From Clavulina sp. PMI_390 (Eukaryota; Basidiomycota; Agaricomycetes; Cantharellales; Hydnaceae), in the NCBI GenBank assembly GCA_015039315.1, contig WIDE01000068.1, positions 112,245-176,244 of the forward strand: a stretch of DNA of 64,000 bases. Reading direction: 5' to 3'. The notes under the pieces are model-generated. The model did not search any database. It saw only the letters and a program-made list of their open reading frames with translations, and was not told the origin of the DNA. This document shows, piece after piece, positions 58,682 to 64,000 of the stretch (positions are counted from its first letter, which is position 1; each line of letters opens with the position of its first letter). A program made the position numbers and the translations under genes.

Positions 58682-59517
58682 ATGGAGCGCCTTACTCTCG
58701 CCATCATCAACGACCATGCTGACATCAAGGACTACTATGCGGTACATTGCGCCGTTCTCTTCTACTTCCAAGCCCCCCATCTAACCAGTTCTTACTTCAT
58801 AGAAATACACCTCCGCTTCTGGCGAGGAGAAGACTAAGTTCTTTGACATTTTCCGCTGGAAGCTAGCTACTCACACCGTATGCCACAACGTCTCTCTTCC
58901 TTGTCGCGTACTTAACGTTGTGTTTTAGGTCTCTGAGGAGCTCCTCCTTCACCCTGCTTTCACCAATGCTGGACTCGATGGTGCCCTGAAGGACTCTGAG
59001 GCTCACTCCATGGTAGGTTTGATATTATCGTGCCTCTTATATGGGCTGGTGCTAATTCCACCGTGCCATCTCGTAGCTCAAGTCTGAGCTCACCAAGCTC
59101 GACTCTCTGGATGCCATCTCGGGCGAGTCTATTGCGAAGGCAATTTACGAATCCATCCTCATTCACTTCAACGAGTAAGCTGTCCCGCACTCCTCATCTC
59201 GAGAAAGCAAGACTAATTCATTTCGACGCGTAGTGAGGAGACTATGGATCTGCCCGAGCTCGAGGGCAAGCTTTCGGAGACTGAGAGCCACAACCTCTTC
59301 ATGCGATTCGATCGCACCCGTGTTGCATTTGTTGAGGGGTATGTCAATCCATTCATGCCATGACAATATGGCTGATCTCAGCATCGCATCCATCTCTTCT
59401 AGCATCGCCAATCCTCCCGCTGAGCGCCCATTCGCCACCACGGCCGCTCTTTTCTCCACTCCCTCCGAGAAGGTTCGCGAGATCTTCACTGCCCAGCTCG
59501 GCACTGCCATGAAGTAA
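58682..59517 (+). CDS. HHE (hemerythrin-like) domain protein, paralogue 1
   Basis: Six exons (58682-58741, 58803-58877, 58929-59012, 59077-59174, 59234-59338, 59403-59517), 178 residues. His/Glu-rich helices fit the hemerythrin/HHE cation-binding domain: LAIINDHADIKDYY, FFDIFRWKLATHTVSEELLLHP, LKDSEAHSMLKSELTKLDSL, HFNDEETMDLPELEGKLSETE and MRFDRTRVAF. Candidate metal ligands are the His of NDHADI, the His of ATHTVSEE with its following Glu, the His of DSEAH and the His of HFNDEE. Family: small intracellular four-helix proteins that bind a di-iron or similar centre; role in fungi unknown (oxygen, NO or iron sensing are proposals). No signal peptide. The next HHE gene, at 60481, has the same exon lengths. 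Confidence 0.85.
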
Positions 59518-60201
59518 ATTCACTTCCACCGTGCTTTTGTATCCGCATCACTCCACCATGTAATATCAATATACCAATCAAAGCTCCTTGTCACTGTAAA
59601 AATCGCTTCCAGGGAGATTAAGAAAAAGCCGCTCGGCCAGTGTAAGATGAAAATCCCCCACTTTTTTTTCTTGGGGGGGGGGGGGGGAGCAAGATAAGAT
59701 TGTCTGGTATCGATTATCTGGGAACTGATAAGATCTTTCATCAACCCTGATTCTCCGTGCAAATACATCGGGACGTGATCACGTCAAAATTAACTACCCA
59801 TGCCCCCGACTTGATACAATCTCATTCCCATACATGGTGTGTGGACGATCGCTATTGTTTCCTGCCCCGGTACCAACCAGAGGCACTTTGTCCACTTCAG
59901 GAACCCTGTACTCAACCTGGGGCAGCTTGCATGGAATCATGAGAGTTCATTACGCAATCTTGATCTTTCTCAATGTCGCTCCACAAGGGGAGATGGAAAA
60001 GCCAGACCGCCGATAGTCTTTCGTATTTCTTCGAAATCGACATATAACCAATCATATACCATACTGCGGGTATATAGTAGCACGTGAGGCCACCTCGTAT
60101 CCAACCATTGCGCGCCAGTAAGAACCATTTATGAATTGGTCACATCATTGGTTTGCGCATATGAAAAGGCCCCTGAGCGCCGAGCAATAGAATGCAACTA
60201 C
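59518..60201. other. intergenic between HHE genes 1 and 2
   Basis: No gene recognised. A run of 15 G at 59673-59687, preceded by a T tract, is the most striking element. Confidence 0.5.
59663..59687. repeat. homopolymer tracts: T8 C TT G15
   Basis: A T run at 59662-59669 and then 15 consecutive G at 59673-59687, 145 bp after the HHE-1 stop. Such a G run can form quadruplex structure and is also a common sequencing-error site, so its length is unreliable. Confidence 0.6.
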
Positions 60202-60237
60202 CTCACGGGACGTGATTGACAAGATACCTTCACATGC
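60202..60237. promoter_or_regulatory. conserved upstream block of HHE gene 2
   Basis: 36-bp block matching 58405-58440, 244 bp upstream of the ATG at 60481. Additional shared patches occur between block and gene, e.g. CAATTGCTTTGATGCGATTGG here and TAATTGCTTTGATGCCATTGG at 58525. Confidence 0.6.
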
Positions 60238-60480
60238 TCCCCATTCGTGTTGGCGATCTGCAGGTAGCTGTCGCATCGTGAACAGTTGAAAATCAGTGCG
60301 AATATCATAAACCGTCCCTTCAATTGCTTTGATGCGATTGGATAGTTGGAAGCTGAATGCGACGATAATGACAAATGCACGCACTATGACAGGCATATAA
60401 GCCCCCCTTGGGGCATCGCAATTCCTAGCATTTCCCCTCAGCCTCCTTCACCTCACTTCAATCGTCGTACCTTAACTAGC

Positions 60481-61339
60481 ATGGAGCGCGTTACTCTGAC
60501 CATCATTGCTGATCACGCCGAGATCAAGGACTACTATGAGGTTCGTTGTTCTGGCTCGCTACTCTCCCAAAAGACTATTCTGACGACATTATTGTTTCAT
60601 AAATCAATAGAAATACCTCGCCAGTACTGGAGAGGAAAAAGCTAAGCTGTTCGACCTTTTCCGCTGGAAGCTAGCCTCTCATACTGTACGTCACATATTC
60701 TCCACTGGTGGTCCCGAGACTCACATGGTTGAATTTTATTGCGTCTTCAGGTCTCAGAGGAGCTCATGCTCCATCCTGCCTTCGCTAATGCCGGTCTTGA
60801 AGGTGCTCTGAAGGACTCGGAAGCTCATAACCTGGTAGGTCCAACTTGACGAGCTATCGCCGCCGCGGTGCTAACTTTCCATCCTACCTCCCTCTAGGTC
60901 AAGGCTGAACTCATCAAGCTTGATTCTATGGATGCTACTTCCGGCGAAACTATCATGAAGGAGCTTTACAGCTCTCTCCTCCCCCACTTCGCTGAGTATG
61001 TTGTCCTGAATCTGTGCTTGTATTCTCCGCCGAGCGGTGCTAACCGATCATACAGGGAGGAAAATGTGGATCTTCCTGAGTTGGAGAGCAAGCTTTCGGA
61101 TACCGAGAGTAATGCGCTCTTTGTTCGCTTTGACAGTGGCCGTGCTATGTTTGCTCGAGAGTAGGTTGACTTCCATATACTAATCGTTCATGGCTATTAT
61201 TAATCGTTCATGGCAACTTATCAGTGCTGCCAACCCTCCTGCGGAGCGCCCATTCTCCAAAACCGCCGATTTGTTCGCCACTCCTCACGATAAACTCCGT
61301 GAAATGGCCGCCATCCACCACGGCACTGCCATGAAGTAA
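60481..61339 (+). CDS. HHE (hemerythrin-like) domain protein, paralogue 2
   Basis: Six exons (60481-60540, 60611-60685, 60751-60834, 60898-60995, 61056-61160, 61225-61339), 178 residues, all exon lengths equal to those of paralogue 1. Sequence keeps the same His/Glu pattern: IIADHAEIKDYYE, FRWKLASHTVSEELMLHP, LKDSEAHNLVKAELIKLDSM, HFAEEENVDLPELESKLSD and the tail NPPAERPF. The ligands expected for an HHE metal site are conserved, whereas the surface and the introns differ considerably. Same orientation, about 1 kb apart: a clear tandem pair from an old duplication. The upstream 36-bp block is shared. Confidence 0.85.
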
Positions 61340-62129
61340 GGCACTTCCCCCCAGCATGCATCTACTGGAACATTACTATAACACAATGTACAACCCAATG
61401 TAACTTTGCACAGATGATTTGCAAGAATAATAGTCTATAGCTGAGAGAGGGATAGGGGCTACAATGTAGCATTCACGAGACTCGCAAAGAGATAGGTGGC
61501 TAATTAGATCGGATTTGATAAGATTGCTCACAAGTGCTGGAACCCGTATCGGCAATCAAGATAACACTGGTCGCTCTACAACATCCCTCGGACTTTAATG
61601 GAACCTCGGCGACTCGGAACTGCAAAATAAACGCCATTGTCATTCAGGGGCTTCACAGTTCCAGTCCAGACGTGGGAACATTCCACGTGACCGCTCCACA
61701 AGTCCAGCGAGGGCGAGGTCTACCTTGGAGCGTTCCACCCAAAAAAAATCTGCCTAATATTTATTGCAATTTGACGGCCAGCTCGGCCTCCCTGTCGTCT
61801 CCAATGCCAAGAAATCCTTCTACCCCGTGCACTCGCACTGGGACAGACCCAGCATGCCCAAGGAATTGGATCAGATAGATGCTCAAAGCTCTCGTCCAGC
61901 TTTGCGAAGGGCATACAGCCCCCACCCTTCTTTGCTTTCGAACTCGCCTCAGCTGCCACTATACCCCCGTAGCTGCGTCAAGCTGTCGGATAGACTATCA
62001 CTGATCCCAAGGAGATTACCCAACACACTGGCTGGGATTAGCCGCGCGCTCACAGTAATAAGGAATTCCATCGCGAGCCTAGTTTTTCTCCACTTGCTGG
62101 GGTGTAATGCCTCAAGCCCGGGCGTAATG
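61340..62129. other. intergenic between HHE genes
   Basis: No convincing gene. Two GGAACATTCC/GGAGCGTTCC palindrome-like motifs flank a CACGTG at 61675-61737; function unknown. Confidence 0.4.
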
Positions 62130-62216
62130 AAGGCTGATAATCGCTATACCAATCAGTCGCATGAGGTTCGTCTTGCACCAAAGTTCCTTTGAAAATGCAC
62201 CTCACACACTCGCTAG

Positions 62217-62755
62217 GACTACGTGGAATATTTGCGCAAGGCTAAATCTGCGATCCTGGACCGAAATCACTTAAAGAATATGGCCCATATTGTGCGGGTC
62301 ACTCCCCCACAGTCATCAATAATCGGAACCCACATCACCATCCTTCAATGTCACCCTCAGCGTTGGAGCGACCAGCTCTCAAACCCTGCTTTACCAGTAT
62401 GGAGACTGAAATATGAAGCAATTCATATGTGGATCGACCTTTTCCCATGCCCTCGAGTTATTGCGTCGCGTCAACAAGTTTAAGATTATGCGGTGCCATT
62501 CCGGATGAGCTGTTCAACAATGCTGATGGTCTAGATGCTGAATCCATTATCACAAAACTTCTTCAACACGCCCCTCGAGCACTCTACGGCGCGCGTCCCT
62601 ATCGTGTAATTGTTCAAGTGTGAGTCTTTCTTTACCTTCTCTTGAGCGAAGAGGACAAGGACCTCCCAGCCGTAGAGGAGAGACTCTCCGGGCACGATAA
62701 ATATAATCTTTGGAATGGATTTGATCGTATTAACCAGCTCTGTACCCAGTGGTAT
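62217..62755 (+). pseudogene. decayed HHE-like paralogue
   Basis: Translated pieces follow the HHE genes in order but in different frames: EYLRKAKSAILDRNHLKNMAHIV near 62224 (KYLAST...LFRWKLASHTV in gene 2), NPALPVWRLKYEAIHM near 62385 (HPAFTNAGLDGALKDSEAHSM in gene 1), DELFNNADGLDAESIITKLL near 62508 (TKLDSLDAISGESIAKAI), and EEDKDLPAVEERLSGHDKYNLWNGFDR near 62650 (EETMDLPELEGKLSETESHNLFMRFDR). The first stretch and the middle lack regular splice sites, and key His residues are missing in part. No start corresponding to MERVTL was found. A gene so diverged that it looks dead; expression cannot be excluded. Confidence 0.65.
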
Positions 62756-63325
62756 GTCGGGTCGTGATTCTCTGTCAAGCTACCTCGTTGGGCATTGAGA
62801 AACTTCTCATAGCACCGCGGACCCAGCACTCGTCCCAACCGCTTTTCATTGATCGTTGCTCCTGCAAGCAAGTTGGAGTGATGCTTGCTGCCATCGCACC
62901 CCGGCTGTTCAGAAGTAGGCTGTCGCGGTGACTTCTGCCTTATTTCCTGTAAATTTAGACATCCTCCATGGTATTTTCCCGAACATTTTCGTCGTTGTTG
63001 TCTCCTATTGAGACTTTCACAAGCAATCACCCAGTTCCCAGGAGCCTCCTGATGTACCCAATTGTTCGCGCCTCAGACAGCATTCTCTGCCTCACATTTC
63101 ACTCAATTGGCTGTTTAATCTAGCCTTGCGAGCGCCTATTTCCTCACGAGATCTCATCGATCAAAGGATCCAAGGCCGCTCCCAATACTATTCACACTGG
63201 CCGATCAACTATGAGGTCATGTGCAGCTTTTGCTCCACTTCTTAGTACTTAAGTCGCATATCACCAGAGCCCTACACCTGGTAACGACCACTTCCATCTT
63301 CCCCCTCCATAACCACTAGATCACA
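62756..63325. other. intergenic before the last HHE gene
   Basis: No gene recognised. At 63143 CCTCACGAGATCTCATCGAT resembles the conserved HHE upstream block weakly, 183 bp before the next ATG. Confidence 0.4.
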
Positions 63326-64000
63326 ATGTCTCAGTTCTCTACTGCTCTTTTGGCTGATCACGAGGATATTCGGCACATCCACGCGGTACGTGCTACGGCC
63401 AACGATCCCCGATGTACATAAACTCAAGATGCCATTCGCGACATCCGCAGGCATTCCGGATGTCCAAGGGTGTCGGGCGAGACATCTTGGTTGATGACAT
63501 CCGCTGGAGGACTACTATCCATCTTGTTTGTGACTTCCTTTTGAATCAATTTTCCTTAGTACTCATCTCACCTTCGGACAACTCAGGTTACCAAGGAGAT
63601 TTTTGTTTATCCTGTCATGGAGGAAGTTTCCGGTTCCGATACTGTTGCGAAAGACCGTGCCCTTTTTGCCCCAGTGCGTATTTTGGATCAACCTATGACT
63701 GGCATCTAAACTGCCTCAAAGGCCAAGGATATTATCAAGCAACTTGATCGTCATATTGAAGAGAGGCCAAGAGAACCAAAACCAGGATATCTTCCGGTTG
63801 TTGACCCAGCCGCGTATGCTGACACCGAAAAGCTGTGGGAGGCCCTAGTCGAGCCCTTCGCCCAGTAAGCCCGTGACCTTTGGCGATCTTCAGTGCTCAA
63901 CTTTACCCATAGAGTAAAAGCCGGTCTTCCTGCCTTCGAGTCAAAACTGACTCCAGAGCAAAGCAGCAAACTCTTCCATTATTTCGACCTCACTCGCACG
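63326..64000 (+). CDS. HHE-like domain protein, diverged paralogue 3, 3' end cut by window
   Basis: Visible exons 63326-63385 (60 nt), 63451-63525 (75 nt), 63587-63673 (87 nt), 63722-63864 (143 nt) and 63913-64000 (open). The first two have the same length as in paralogues 1 and 2. Sequence: ALLADHEDIRHIHA, DILVDDIRWRTTIHLVTKEIFVYPVMEE, IIKQLDRHIEERPREPKPGYLPVVDP, EALVEPFAQRVKAGLPAFESKLTPEQSSKLFHYFDLTR. The His/Glu pattern and the LP.(L/F)ESKLT..(Q/E)SS.LF..FD end match the family, but it has an insert (about residues 80-115) rich in Pro and is more diverged. Same orientation and neighbourhood as the other HHE genes. The remainder lies beyond the window. Confidence 0.8.

Noticed and set aside
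1..64000. tRNA genes, rRNA genes, CRISPR arrays, telomere repeats
   Set aside because: Searched by eye for B-box-like GGTTCGAATCC motifs, direct-repeat arrays and TTAGGG runs; none is convincing. The GTTCGA hits (e.g. near 38106 and 55409) lie in coding sequence or introns and do not fold as tRNA.

Overview
This is nuclear DNA of a filamentous fungus, most likely a basidiomycete (Agaricomycetes; a Rhizoctonia/Ceratobasidium-like genome would fit, but that is inference). The reasons are dense genes on both strands, very many short GT-AG introns (about 45-80 nt), exons as small as 16-21 nt, and families typical of these fungi: a fungal CBM1, F-box/leucine-rich proteins, DUF6593-like and WD40/DUF6535-like proteins, an autophagic lipase and HHE-domain proteins. 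No rRNA, tRNA, CRISPR array or bacterial-type operon was seen. Exon models were read by eye from splice signals. For all complete models except three left open (the second F-box gene, the DUF6593-like gene and the gap-truncated gene) the exon lengths add up to a whole number of codons.

Layout. 1-4770: the end of a replication-checkpoint mediator (Mrc1/Claspin-like) and an F-box protein. 5260-10800: a diverged direct tandem duplication of about 2.6 kb. Each copy carries a tiny secreted CBM1-only gene; copy 1 also holds a dead 5' fragment of the downstream nuclear-protein gene (10532-13477). 14298-15635: an eight-exon secreted protein. 17261-20555: a damaged zone with a truncated unknown gene, a 594-bp assembly gap, the degenerate 3' end of a non-LTR retrotransposon, and the 3' part of a dead F-box gene directly abutting the element's tail. 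20776-29958: a small SET-domain protein, a large Ser/Pro-rich protein and the serine palmitoyltransferase subunit LCB2. 29959-33462: a gene-poor stretch.

33463-55515 is a compact housekeeping block: an F-box protein, a 901-residue membrane/WD40 protein, the U3 snoRNP protein RRP9, a histidine acid phosphatase, the complex I subunit NDUFA12, a DUF6593-like protein, the autophagic lipase ATG15, a GST-like protein, a mitochondrial J-protein and a Cys-Gly dipeptidase (DUG1). Two divergent pairs (RRP9/phosphatase and ATG15/GST-like) share promoters of only about 130-140 bp.

55516-64000 is a gene-poor stretch followed by a tandem family of small HHE (hemerythrin-like) genes: two intact twins with the same exon lengths, a decayed copy and a diverged member cut by the window end. 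A conserved 36-bp block lies about 243 bp upstream of both twins.

The most unusual items are the duplicated CBM1 micro-genes, the HHE array with its shared upstream block, the WD40/membrane chimera, and a possible splice-made choice between cytosolic and mitochondrial forms of the dipeptidase.
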